The notes under the pieces were generated by a model. The model did not search any database. It was not told the origin of the DNA and was given only the letters and a program-made list of their open reading frames with translations. Positions 41,857-49,751 of a DNA stretch of 61,785 bases are shown here, one piece after another. The stretch is taken from positions 1-61,785 of the forward strand of contig DXFS01000084.1 in NCBI GenBank assembly GCA_019114345.1, read 5' to 3'. Within the stretch, counting starts at the first letter, position 1, and every line of letters starts with the position of its first letter. The position numbers and the translations under genes are program-made. Source of the DNA: Candidatus Agathobaculum pullistercoris. Its GTDB lineage: Bacteria > Bacillota > Clostridia > Oscillospirales > Butyricicoccaceae.

Positions 41857-42148
41857 TATAGGGGGAATCTGATTCCCCCTATATACGCGGACAAGTTCCG
41901 AAGAAACTTGTCCGCGATACCCCCTGGACGCCGCCCAGGGCGGCTGGGTCGGGGTATCCAAAAGCCCGGCAAAGCGGGGCTTTTGGATGCAAACGGCAGG
42001 GCCGTTTGCGGATTTGACGATCGCGCGAAGCGCGATCCGCTGCGGCGGGCCGAAAGCTCGCCGTCTGTACGACGGCTGCTTTGCGGATTGCCGCTGCAGG
42101 CAGCGGCGTATTTGCATGGCCGCGAACATGGTTCGCGGCTTTTTTTCT
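41857..42148. repeat. Intergenic hairpin array B between murA and walJ
   Basis: Consecutive inverted repeats fill the gap: TATAGGGGGAATC with its mirror (41857-41883), GCGGACAAGTT/AACTTGTCCGC (perfect), GCCGCC/GGGCGGC, ATCCAAAAG around CCCGGCAAAGCGGGG, GCAAACG around GCAGGGC, GATCGCGC/GCGCGATC, CGGCGGGC/GCTCGCCG, CCGTC/GACGG, GCCGCTGC/GCAGCGGC and finally GCCGCGAAC/GTTCGCGGC followed by seven T. The first ~150 bp align without gaps to array A (offset 5730). The last hairpin is a terminator in form, placed before the walJ ribosome site. Confidence 0.88.
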
Positions 42149-42165
42149 GTTATGGAGGTTAAACA

Positions 42166-42978
42166 GTGGCGGAACGGTTTTATTACAGCATTGCAAGCGG
42201 CTCGTCGGGTAACTGCGGCCTGTATATGGCGGAGGGTACTGCGATTTTGATTGATCTCGGCGTCTCCCTGCGCAAGATCACGACTGCATTGACCGCGCTC
42301 GGCCTCGGGCTGGACGACCTTTCCGCTGTACTGCTCACGCATGAGCATATCGACCACGTCAAAGGGTTGCCGATGTTTCTCAAAAAAAGCCGCGTGCCGG
42401 TGTTCGCCTCGCGCGGCACGGCGGAGGCGCTCGAGGAGAAGGAGCCGCTCTGCGCGGACCGCTTGAATGTGTTTGACAGCGGTGAGCGCTTCTGGGTGCG
42501 CGACGTGGATGTGACCTCGTTTGCCACGCCGCACGATGCAGCCGAGAGCGTAGGCTACATACTCGAACAGGGCGGCAGCCGGTTCGGCTTTGCGACCGAC
42601 CTCGGCTTTGTGCCGCGCGACGCGGCGGAGTGCCTGCGCGGCTGCGAGGCGGTCGTGCTCGAGAGCAACCACGACCCGCACATGCTGCAGGTGGGGCCGT
42701 ACCCCTACCCGCTCAAGATGCGTGTGGCGGGGCCGGCGGGACATCTGTCCAACCCGGACTGTGCGGTGTTTGCGGCGGATCTGGTCAAAAACGGCGCGCG
42801 CACGATCATTCTGGCGCATCTGAGCGAAAAGAACAACATCCCGGTGCTGGCACTCCAGCAGACCAAGGCTGCGCTGCGCGGCCTGCCTGCGTGCGAGGTG
42901 ATCGTCGCCCCGCGTGAGCGTATGGAGCAGCCGGTGGCTTTCGGCGAGGAGGCGGTTTCGTGCTCTCTGTCCGGCTGA
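42166..42978 (+). CDS. walJ: WalJ/YycJ-type metallo-beta-lactamase-fold hydrolase
   Basis: The 270-aa protein has the metal motif THEHIDH and downstream ligands in GFATDLG and AHLSEKNN, as in the YycJ/WalJ group. WalJ is linked to the wal operon and to coordination of cell division with DNA replication in Firmicutes; its chemical substrate is not settled. The start is GTG at 42166 after ATGGAGG. It overlaps rlmH by 19 nt. Confidence 0.9.
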   Translation: MAERFYYSIASGSSGNCGLYMAEGTAILIDLGVSLRKITTALTALGLGLDDLSAVLLTHEHIDHVKGLPMFLKKSRVPVFASRGTAEALEEKEPLCADRLNVFDSGERFWVRDVDVTSFATPHDAAESVGYILEQGGSRFGFATDLGFVPRDAAECLRGCEAVVLESNHDPHMLQVGPYPYPLKMRVAGPAGHLSNPDCAVFAADLVKNGARTIILAHLSEKNNIPVLALQQTKAALRGLPACEVIVAPRERMEQPVAFGEEAVSCSLSG

Positions 42979-43442
42979 TCTGCGTGGGTAAGCTCGGCGA
43001 AAAATTCTGGGCCGAGGCGGTGAAGGAATATACCAAGCGCCTTGCTGCATATTGTAAATTGGAGATCATCGAGCTGCCCGAGCAGCGCCTGCCGCAGTCG
43101 CCCTCGCAGGGCGAGATCGGGCAGGCGCTGGACAAAGAGGCGGCGATGATCGAGGCCAAAATTCCGCAGGGAGCAGCGGTGATTGCGCTGTGCGTCGAGG
43201 GCAGGCTGCTGTCCTCCGAGCAGCTTGCGGATTATCTCGGCAAGCTGACTGTTTCCGGGACGAGCAGGGTCTGCCTGCTGATCGGCGGCTCGTGCGGCAT
43301 GGCGGAGCGCATCAAGCAGCGCGCGGCGCTGCGCCTGTCCATGTCGCCCATGACCTTCCCGCACCATCTTGCGCGGGTCATGGTGCTCGAACAGCTGTAC
43401 CGCGCGATGAACATTGCCGCGGGCGGCAGGTATCACAAGTAA
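42960..43442 (+). CDS. rlmH: 23S rRNA (pseudouridine1915-N3)-methyltransferase
   Basis: The 160-aa protein is RlmH of the SPOUT family: VRLICVGKLGEKFWAEAVKEY at the start (shown from VRLICVGKL), the SAM-binding knot LLIGGSCGM, and the C-terminal MTFPHHLARVMVLEQLYRA plus YHK end. It methylates pseudouridine 1915 in helix 69 of 23S rRNA. It starts at GTG 42960 inside walJ, as is common for this gene pair. Confidence 0.95.
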   Translation: MLSVRLICVGKLGEKFWAEAVKEYTKRLAAYCKLEIIELPEQRLPQSPSQGEIGQALDKEAAMIEAKIPQGAAVIALCVEGRLLSSEQLADYLGKLTVSGTSRVCLLIGGSCGMAERIKQRAALRLSMSPMTFPHHLARVMVLEQLYRAMNIAAGGRYHK

Positions 43443-43443
43443 T

Positions 43444-44226
43444 ATGAAGGATTGCAGGACAAAATACCCGGTTATCTTGGCACACGGGCTGGGCGTGACC
43501 GACACGGGCGGCCTGTATGTGCCGTGGGGGCGTATCCCGGATACGCTGCGCGCGCATGGCGCGGCGGTCTATCTGGGCGGGCAGGACGCCTGGGGCAGCA
43601 TCGAAACGGGTGCAGCGCAGTTGGCCCGCACGGTGCGCCGTGCACAGCAGGAAACAGGCTGCGCGCGGGTCAACATCATCGCGCATTCCAAGGGCGGCCT
43701 GGAGGCGCGCTACCTGATCTCCAGCATGGGCTGGGGCCGCCATGTGGCGTCGCTCTCCATGCTGTCCACACCCAACCGCGGCTCGCGCGTGGCAGAGCTG
43801 CTGCTGTACGCCCGGCCGGGCGTGGCGGCCTGGGCGCGCGGCAACGATGCATACTGGGCAAGGCACGGGGACGGGAAGCCCGACTCGCTGCGCGCGGGCG
43901 AACAGCTGACGCCAAAGTACCTTGAGCAGTTTAACCGGGACAACCCGGATGCGAACTGCGTGTATTACCAGAGCTGGGGAGCGCGGCTGGGCAAATCGCG
44001 CTCGGATGCCGCCATGCTGCTGACGCATGGCCTGTTCTATCCCGCCCATGGGGACAGCGACGGTCTCGTTACACCGGATTCCGCCCGCTGGGGGCGCTGG
44101 CGCGGCGTGCTGGAGGGCGTTTCCCATCAGGAACTGGTGGACGTTTCCGGCCGCGATACGCCGTATTTCCGCGCGTGCGGGTTTTATGTCCGCCTGGTGC
44201 AGGAACTGGTACGGATGGGGTTTTGA
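43444..44226 (+). CDS. Lipase-like alpha/beta hydrolase
   Basis: The 260-aa protein has the oxyanion loop HGLGVTDTGG, nucleophile motif AHSKGG (Ser in the elbow), a likely acid Asp in HGDSDGLVTPDSARWG and catalytic His in VSHQELVD. It resembles triacylglycerol lipases of the class with SHSxGG motifs. No signal peptide is seen, so it is probably cytoplasmic. The ATG at 43444 lies 1 bp after the rlmH stop and has no clear ribosome site, suggesting coupling. Substrate unknown. Confidence 0.82.
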   Translation: MKDCRTKYPVILAHGLGVTDTGGLYVPWGRIPDTLRAHGAAVYLGGQDAWGSIETGAAQLARTVRRAQQETGCARVNIIAHSKGGLEARYLISSMGWGRHVASLSMLSTPNRGSRVAELLLYARPGVAAWARGNDAYWARHGDGKPDSLRAGEQLTPKYLEQFNRDNPDANCVYYQSWGARLGKSRSDAAMLLTHGLFYPAHGDSDGLVTPDSARWGRWRGVLEGVSHQELVDVSGRDTPYFRACGFYVRLVQELVRMGF

Positions 44227-44269
44227 GACGGAGGCGTACAGCTTTTTCGCTTTAAAATCACAAAAGGGA

Positions 44270-44298
44270 TTTACATTGTCCGTTCGATTAGGTAAAAT
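44270..44298 (+). promoter_or_regulatory. Promoter of the PfkB gene
   Basis: TTTACA (44270-44275) and TAAAAT (44293-44298) are 17 bp apart, followed by AGGAGG before the ATG. Confidence 0.65.
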
Positions 44299-44332
44299 AA
44301 TAGGAAAGAAAAAACTTCAGGAGGGGCGTCCC

Positions 44333-45274
44333 ATGATTATCACGATAACGCTCAATCCCGCGCTTGACCGTACGCAGCGCATTGAGCATCCGCTGGTGGT
44401 CGGCAAGCTCAACCGTGCGACATCCAGCCATCTGGAGCCGGGCGGCAAGGGAATCAATGTTTCCCGCGCGGTCAAGGCGCTGGGCGGCAACAGCATTGCG
44501 CTGGGCTTTTGCGCCGGTACCAATGGCCGTATCATGAAGGATATGCTGACCGCTGCAGACATCCACCATGACTTTGTCGATGTTGCGGGGCAGACGCGTA
44601 TCAATACGCAGATTATTGATGTGCAGGGCGGGCATACCGAGGTCAATGAACCGGGCAACAAGCTGGATGACGCGGATTTCCTCCGCCTGCTCGACCGGAT
44701 GGAAAACTATCTGAACGCGGGGAATATTTTTGTTTTGACCGGCTCCATGCCGCCTGAGTTCCCGCTGAAGAATTACCAGAAGCTGTGCCGGCTGATCAAA
44801 AAGCATGGCTGCAAGCTGATCATCGACGCGCAGGGCGAGCTGCTGCTCGAGGCACTGAAGCTTGAGCCGGACTTTGTCAAGCCGAACATCTTCGAGCTGG
44901 CCGAGGCCGTGGGCGACAAACCCTCTGCCGATCCCGAGGTAGTCGTGGTATCCGCGCGCAAGATGCTGGATATGGGCGCGCGCGCCGTGTGCGTTTCCAT
45001 GAGCCAGGAGGGCGCGGTGCTGGTTTCCAAGGACGAGCCTGAGGCGCTGTATGTCAACACCAACCCCAAGATCTACGACGAAGGCGCAGTTGGCACGGGC
45101 GACGCCATGGTCGGTGCGATCGCCAATTCGATGAACAACGGGTTGAAATTCGATGAGATGGCGCGTTACGCGGTCGCGACCGCGCGTGCCTGCAGCCGTC
45201 TGCCGGGTACCGAGATGGCCTCGCTCAAGCGGGTCTACGAGGTGTATGAGACGACCGAGGTATACATACTGTAA
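44333..45274 (+). CDS. PfkB-family hexose-phosphate kinase (1-phosphofructokinase/tagatose-6-phosphate kinase type)
   Basis: The 313-aa protein opens with ITITLNPALDRTQRI and has GGKGINVSRAVKALGG, the pattern of FruK/LacC kinases rather than ribokinase. The ATP site GAVGTGDAMVGAIANSM contains the catalytic Asp. It phosphorylates fructose 1-phosphate or tagatose 6-phosphate. No fruA/fruR or lac genes are adjacent, so the exact substrate is open. ATG at 44333 lies after CAGGAGGGG. Monocistronic with own promoter and terminator. Confidence 0.88.
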   Translation: MIITITLNPALDRTQRIEHPLVVGKLNRATSSHLEPGGKGINVSRAVKALGGNSIALGFCAGTNGRIMKDMLTAADIHHDFVDVAGQTRINTQIIDVQGGHTEVNEPGNKLDDADFLRLLDRMENYLNAGNIFVLTGSMPPEFPLKNYQKLCRLIKKHGCKLIIDAQGELLLEALKLEPDFVKPNIFELAEAVGDKPSADPEVVVVSARKMLDMGARAVCVSMSQEGAVLVSKDEPEALYVNTNPKIYDEGAVGTGDAMVGAIANSMNNGLKFDEMARYAVATARACSRLPGTEMASLKRVYEVYETTEVYIL

Positions 45275-45284
45275 GCGACGATGG

Positions 45285-45313
45285 AAAAAGAGGGCCGGAA
45301 GGCCCTCTTTTTT
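45285..45313 (+). terminator. Rho-independent terminator after the PfkB gene
   Basis: AAAAGAGGGCC / GGCCCTCTTTT with a GGAA loop, followed by TT. Confidence 0.88.
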
Positions 45314-45440
45314 GCCCGGTACAGGCAGGGCGGGCGTTGTGCCGGAAAAACAGCGGATAGAAGATTTTTGTGATATTTCCGCTCCGCGCAGGGTATTGTC
45401 TATGAAGGGCCTTTCAAAACCACAGCAGACGGGGTGAACC

Positions 45441-45920
45441 ATGGACGAGGCACAATTTGAGGAAATCGCGGAACGGTACCGGGACAACCTGTTCGCCATC
45501 GCGTTCCAATATACAAAAAACGCGGCCGACGCGGACGATATGGTGCAGATCGCGCTGCTCAAATGCTATCAGGCGAAAAAGCCGTTTGAAAACGAGCAGC
45601 ATATCCGGCACTGGCTGATCCGCGTGACCGTCAACGAGTGCAAGCGGTATCTGGTGTCCCCATGGCGGCGGTATACCGCGCCGATCGGGGACTACGCCGA
45701 AACGCTCGGCTTTGAAAATCCTGAGCAGTCCGCGTTGTTTTTCGCGGTGATGGAGCTGCCGCAGAAGTACCGTGTGCCCGTGCACCTGTATTATTACGAG
45801 GACTATTCGGTGCGCGAGATTGCCGAGGCGCTCGGCCTGCGCGAGAGCGCTGTGCAGACCCGCCTGCTGCGGGCCAGACAAAAACTGAGACAAAAGCTGG
45901 AGGGCTGGAACGATGACTGA
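45441..45920 (+). CDS. ECF-type RNA polymerase sigma factor
   Basis: The 159-aa protein has sigma region 2 (YTKNAADADDMVQIALLKCY) and region 4 (LPQKYRVPVHLYYYEDYSVR then EIAEALGLRESAVQTRLLRARQ). It directs polymerase to stress or envelope promoters. The stop overlaps the next start by 8 nt, and that gene encodes a membrane protein that may hold the sigma factor. The stretch upstream (45360-45400) includes TGATATTTC and GTCTA, which could be an autoregulated promoter but is not clear. Confidence 0.9.
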   Translation: MDEAQFEEIAERYRDNLFAIAFQYTKNAADADDMVQIALLKCYQAKKPFENEQHIRHWLIRVTVNECKRYLVSPWRRYTAPIGDYAETLGFENPEQSALFFAVMELPQKYRVPVHLYYYEDYSVREIAEALGLRESAVQTRLLRARQKLRQKLEGWNDD

Positions 45921-46377
45921 CAAAGAGCTGTATAAGGCGACATTCGCCCATCTGCGTGCCTCCGGCAGCGGAACCAGGCAGGAGGAAAGACGCATGAAGC
46001 ATGGACATATCCGCAAGGGCGCAGTGGTAGCCGCGGCAGCGGCGGCGCTGACCGTGACAGCCGCGGGCGCGGCGAACGTGGCGACCGACGGCGCACTGCT
46101 CGAGAACATCCGCGTGATGTTCACCGGCGAGGTAACCGATACCCAGTTAAACCCGGACGGCTCGACCACCTACTCGATCAAGGGCGACGACGGCAGCGAT
46201 ATCGAGGTAACGCTGCCGCAGGAGGGTGAGGACGGCTCAACCGGTATGCAGTTCAGCGTAGAGGGGGAAGCCGGCACGGCTTCCTATGATATCACGGTGG
46301 ACGAGGCCAATCATGCGGCCGTCGCCAACCGTGCGGGCGTGTCTGCCGGCACGCCGGAGAGCAGCACCGGAAATTAA
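45913..46377 (+). CDS. Single-pass membrane protein, probable anti-sigma partner
   Basis: The 154-aa protein has a short basic cytoplasmic part (~35 residues), a hydrophobic Ala-rich segment (AVVAAAAAALTVTAAGAA) and an acidic extracytoplasmic domain. The fused start with the ECF sigma gene and this topology suggest an anti-sigma or sigma-associated protein. No ZAS zinc motif is present, so the evidence is positional. ATG at 45913 lies inside the sigma gene. Confidence 0.65.
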   Translation: MTDKELYKATFAHLRASGSGTRQEERRMKHGHIRKGAVVAAAAAALTVTAAGAANVATDGALLENIRVMFTGEVTDTQLNPDGSTTYSIKGDDGSDIEVTLPQEGEDGSTGMQFSVEGEAGTASYDITVDEANHAAVANRAGVSAGTPESSTGN

Positions 46378-46401
46378 GCCAGGATACGCGAAACTATATA
46401 C

Positions 46402-46429
46402 AAAGAGGAGGCCGTTAGGCCTCCTCTTT
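46402..46429. terminator. Bidirectional terminator between convergent genes
   Basis: AAAGAGGAGGCC / GGCCTCCTCTTT with a GTTA loop: perfect 12-bp stem with A and T runs on both sides. Confidence 0.87.
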
Positions 46430-46434
46430 GTGTA

Positions 46435-47181
46435 TTACAGTGCTGCAAGCCCGGGGAAAAACCGCGACAGAAAGAAAAACACCACAGGCAGGAAGATCGC
46501 AGGCAGCAGGTTGCCGACCTTGACCTTTTTGTCGAACATCAGGTTAAAGCCGATGGCGAAGATCAGCACCGAGCCGATGCAGGAGAGCTGGCTGATCAGC
46601 GCATCGGTCAGCCAGGGGCGGATGAACCGCGCGAGCAGCGTGATGCCGCCCTGATATACGAACAGCGGCAGCACGGACAGGTATACGCCCTTGCCGAGCG
46701 AGGCCGCGAACACGATGGCGGCCACGCCGTCCAGCACGGCTTTTGCGATCAGGATGGATGGATTTCCGTTTAACCCGTCCTCGAGCGAGCCGACGATCGC
46801 CATCGCGCCCACGCAGAACAGCAGGGAGGAGGCCACAAAGCCCTCGACGAACTTGCCGTCCTCGCCGCCGCCCGCAAAACGGGTCTGGCACCATGTCCCG
46901 AAGTCGTTGAGGCGGGTCTCGATATCGAGCGCCTCGCCGATCAGCGCGCCGATGACCAGACTGAGCACCAGCAGCATGGTGTGCTGGGTGGAGAGTGCGC
47001 CGTCCTCGATGGTCACCAGCCCGGCGACCGCGCCGCCGATGCCGATGAAGAACGTGCACAGGCCGAGCGCCTGCATGATGGTGGTTTCAAAACGCCGCGG
47101 CAGCCCGCCCTTGAGGAAAACGCCGAGCGTAGTGCCCGCGATGACGGTGCCGCAGTTGACAATGGTTCCCAGTCCGATCAT
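46435..47181 (-). CDS. DUF554 family membrane protein (YdfK-like)
   Basis: The 248-aa protein has seven or so hydrophobic helices and DUF554 marks: GTIVNCGTVIAGTTLGVFLK at the N-terminus, QALGLCTFFIGIGGA and GSLEDGLNGNPSILIAKAVLDG, in parts. The family is thought to be a small-molecule transporter but has no proven role. Monocistronic, minus strand, with its stop against the shared terminator. Confidence 0.87.
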   Translation of the reverse strand: MIGLGTIVNCGTVIAGTTLGVFLKGGLPRRFETTIMQALGLCTFFIGIGGAVAGLVTIEDGALSTQHTMLLVLSLVIGALIGEALDIETRLNDFGTWCQTRFAGGGEDGKFVEGFVASSLLFCVGAMAIVGSLEDGLNGNPSILIAKAVLDGVAAIVFAASLGKGVYLSVLPLFVYQGGITLLARFIRPWLTDALISQLSCIGSVLIFAIGFNLMFDKKVKVGNLLPAIFLPVVFFFLSRFFPGLAAL

Positions 47182-47248
47182 AAAAGAAAATCCCTCTTTG
47201 CTTTACTGTGCTAAACTGTATTGTAAAGCAAAAGAGGGAAAAAGTCAA

Positions 47249-47950
47249 TTATTGCTGCTGACGGAAACATTCGATTCCTGCGATGACGGCGGTCAGCGCA
47301 CCGCAGACTACAAAAATCAGCCAGCCGGGATGCCACAGATCCCACAGAACGCCGATGCACAGGTATATCACAGCGGCGATTGGGAACGCAATGGAGGAAA
47401 ACAATGTGGCCACGCGGTAGTTTGCGTCTTCTGCTCCGTCTCCCTCATCGTCTTCATCCTTGCCCAGAGAGAATAGCTCGGCATAATAGTCGTCCCGCCG
47501 TCCGGAGAGGATGCACAGCGCTACGCCCGCCGCGATCATGGAGAAAAACAGGAAGTTTCCGAATGCTTCCAAGTAAAAGAGTTTTTCAAACAAATTCTGT
47601 GCAAAAGGCGACAGGATGAACAATGCGACCGCGACCGCAATCAGCACATGCTTCCGCTCCTGATACTGCCGGTACTCCTCTGCCAGCGCAGGATCGACAG
47701 TCTTGGATGCAGGTTCGGACGGGATTTCCGCAGAATCGGCATCCAGACCGAGCTCGCTGCGCAGTTCCTGTGCGGAACCGATGCTTGCAATGACCAGCCC
47801 GGTCGCTTCAGCCTCGTTTTTGCCCTCGTCCAGCAGGGCGTTGAACTTATCCTCCAGATTCGCCAGCATATCGGCCTTGACCCGCAGGACATCCTCGCGC
47901 TGCGGCAAGGCGGCGAACAATGCCTCCACATAGTTACGAATCGCTTCCAT
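47249..47950 (-). CDS. HAAS/permease-prefix-domain membrane protein
   Basis: The 233-aa protein begins with a helical domain of ~75 residues (IRNYVEALFAALPQREDVLR, KADMLANLEDKFNALLDEGK, GSAQELRSEL), typical of permease prefix domain 1 and HAAS modules. Four membrane helices follow. It overlaps the PadR gene by 17 nt, the usual PadR/HAAS pairing in Firmicutes. Such proteins are thought to work in membrane or envelope stress, but their activity is unknown. Confidence 0.82.
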   Translation of the reverse strand: MEAIRNYVEALFAALPQREDVLRVKADMLANLEDKFNALLDEGKNEAEATGLVIASIGSAQELRSELGLDADSAEIPSEPASKTVDPALAEEYRQYQERKHVLIAVAVALFILSPFAQNLFEKLFYLEAFGNFLFFSMIAAGVALCILSGRRDDYYAELFSLGKDEDDEGDGAEDANYRVATLFSSIAFPIAAVIYLCIGVLWDLWHPGWLIFVVCGALTAVIAGIECFRQQQ

Positions 47951-48281
47951 CTGTCATATCCTCCTTTGCAAATCGGTCGACCACGGCCTTGAGCACCCGC
48001 CACTCCGCGCATTTGGCGGCGTAGGCTTTGCGGCCCTCGTTCGTGATGGTGTAATAGGTGCGCGGCCTGCCCTGCGTCTCGCTGCCCTGATAGGGGACGA
48101 TATACCCCTGCTTTTCCAGCCGCCCGAACGCGGAATACAGCGTTGTCTCCTTGATCGGGTACTCGCCGCCGCTGCGCCGCTCGATCTCGCGCGAGATCGC
48201 ATAGCCATAGGAGTCGCCCGCCAGCAGCAGGCACAGGATGAGCATGTCGTTATAGCCGCGCATCACGTCGCTTCCCAGCAT
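47934..48281 (-). CDS. PadR-family transcriptional regulator
   Basis: The 115-aa protein has the PadR winged helix: ILCLLLAGDSYGYAISREIE, the wing region IKETTLYSAFGRLEKQGYIV and GRPRTYYTITNEGRKAY. ATG at 48281 follows GAGGTG. The promoter contains a perfect 13-bp inverted repeat, so it very likely represses its own operon with the HAAS gene. The inducer is unknown. Confidence 0.92.
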   Translation of the reverse strand: MLGSDVMRGYNDMLILCLLLAGDSYGYAISREIERRSGGEYPIKETTLYSAFGRLEKQGYIVPYQGSETQGRPRTYYTITNEGRKAYAAKCAEWRVLKAVVDRFAKEDMTDGSDS

Positions 48282-48302
48282 GCCATCACCTCGCTACTTG
48301 AT

Positions 48303-48342
48303 CTGTCGTAGTAATCATAACAGAATTACTACGACAGGTAAA
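48303..48342 (-). promoter_or_regulatory. PadR promoter with perfect operator
   Basis: On the minus strand TTTACC (48342-48337) and TATGAT (48319-48314) are 17 bp apart. CTGTCGTAGTAAT (48303-48315) and ATTACTACGACAG (48325-48337) form a perfect inverted repeat with a 9-bp gap that covers the whole spacer and -10. This fits PadR autoregulation. Confidence 0.82.
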
Positions 48343-48386
48343 GTAGTTTGCGTAAAAAATTTCCCGCCGGAGGAAATGGCGGGAGA

Positions 48387-49592
48387 TCAGCCGTCCGTCA
48401 GGCAGAACGGCGTTTTGCGGAAGTGCCCGCCGCCGACGCGCAGGCCGGGCGCGGGATAGGCGAGGGTGTACAGGTCGTCCGCAAGCGCATCGCGCGCAAG
48501 GGCGGACTGCAAGTTTTCAGGAAGGCTGCGCTCGGTGACCGGCTTGATGATGACCGGCAGGGCGCAGGTATCTTTCATGCGGCGCAGGAGCCCCCGTCCC
48601 TGCCTGCCGATGGCGAGCACGCGGATATACTGCGGCTCGGGCGGCACGGACTGCGGCAGGCCGAGCCACGCGCGCAGCAGCACGCGCCGCACGCGCGCGA
48701 GCGGGTAGCGCCGGGTCTGTGCGGCGGTGCAGATGGAGGAAAAGCTGGTATTGTCGCGGATCGCGTCCGCCAGTCGGTGCGCCAGCCCCTCGTCCCCGCT
48801 GCAAAAGGGGAGCAGGGTGGCCGCGTCCAGCCGCCGCAGGTGCGCGAGAACCGCCAGATCGACCGCGCTTCGTGTGACCGGCGCCGCGCCAGACTGTATT
48901 TCCCGCTCGAGCACCGCAAAAGAGGCTTCCGGCATGAGCGGGCGGCAGGCTGCGGCGTCCCCGTCCGCCAGCAGGCCGCGCAGGTAGGAGGCTGAGGGCA
49001 GGCCGTCCGCCGGGGTGTCGCTGTCGTGCGCGCCGCCTTTCCGCTCGATGGCGAGCGGCTGTATCCGGTTGCCGCGCGCGGCCAGCGCGCGCAGGTATTC
49101 GATACCAAGCGTGTTGTTCGGAGAGGCGAGCAGCGCGCCCGCCGCCGGATCGGCAGCGCTGACCGCCTGCTGCATGGCCGCGGCATAGGGAAGCCCGGCG
49201 GCAAGGCCATGCCGAAGCGCTTCGCTCTGGCGGAGGGATAGGTCTGCCGCCTGCTGCAAAAGCGCGAGGTCAGCCTGCTCTGCGCCGAAGGAAAGGTGGC
49301 TCACGCTCCCGAGCGCGTCCAGCAGCGCGGCCGCGCCGCGCGCGAACCCCTCCGCCGAGGACAGGCAGGCTGCGAGCGGCGTTTCCAGCACAAGGTCTGC
49401 GCCGCAGCGCACCGCAGCCTCGGCGCGGGCGTATTTCTCCATCACCGCAAGGTCGCCGCGCTGGACAAAATTGCCGCTCATCGCGCATACAATTGCGGTA
49501 TCCGCGCCCAGAGCGCGGCGCGTTTGCACAATATGGTGCGCATGGCCCGCGTGGAACGGGTTGTATTCGGCGACGATACCGCAGACGGTCAT
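48387..49592 (-). CDS. tmcAL: tRNA(Met) cytidine acetate ligase
   Basis: The 401-aa protein starts VCGIVAEYNPFHAGHAHHI, the HxGH nucleotidyltransferase motif of TmcAL (formerly YlbM). It continues with MSGNFVQRGDLAVMEKYARA and LPSASYLRGLL. TmcAL activates acetate with ATP and forms N4-acetylcytidine at the wobble base of elongator tRNA-Met. Acetate kinase lies divergently next to it, with 159 bp between, a pairing seen in other Firmicutes. Confidence 0.92.
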   Translation of the reverse strand: MTVCGIVAEYNPFHAGHAHHIVQTRRALGADTAIVCAMSGNFVQRGDLAVMEKYARAEAAVRCGADLVLETPLAACLSSAEGFARGAAALLDALGSVSHLSFGAEQADLALLQQAADLSLRQSEALRHGLAAGLPYAAAMQQAVSAADPAAGALLASPNNTLGIEYLRALAARGNRIQPLAIERKGGAHDSDTPADGLPSASYLRGLLADGDAAACRPLMPEASFAVLEREIQSGAAPVTRSAVDLAVLAHLRRLDAATLLPFCSGDEGLAHRLADAIRDNTSFSSICTAAQTRRYPLARVRRVLLRAWLGLPQSVPPEPQYIRVLAIGRQGRGLLRRMKDTCALPVIIKPVTERSLPENLQSALARDALADDLYTLAYPAPGLRVGGGHFRKTPFCLTDG

Positions 49593-49647
49593 GGTGAATT
49601 CTCCTTAAAAGCGGTGGAATTTTGGTGAGTTACGGGTAAATTATGGC

Positions 49648-49676
49648 TTGTACATTCCGGACAAATCGTGTAAAAT
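49648..49676 (+). promoter_or_regulatory. Promoter of ackA
   Basis: TTGTAC (49648-49653) and TAAAAT (49671-49676) are 17 bp apart; the leader is ~70 nt. Confidence 0.68.
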
Positions 49677-49751
49677 AAAGATACAGCATTATTATATAGG
49701 CTTCCGCGGCTTGACGCAAGCCGCCAAATACGGCATGAGGGAGTTTTGCAA

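Noticed and set aside
41857-42148. Array B considered as an insertion sequence or MITE
   Set aside because: No transposase, no terminal inverted repeats enclosing the element and no target duplication; only ~150 bp are shared with array A.
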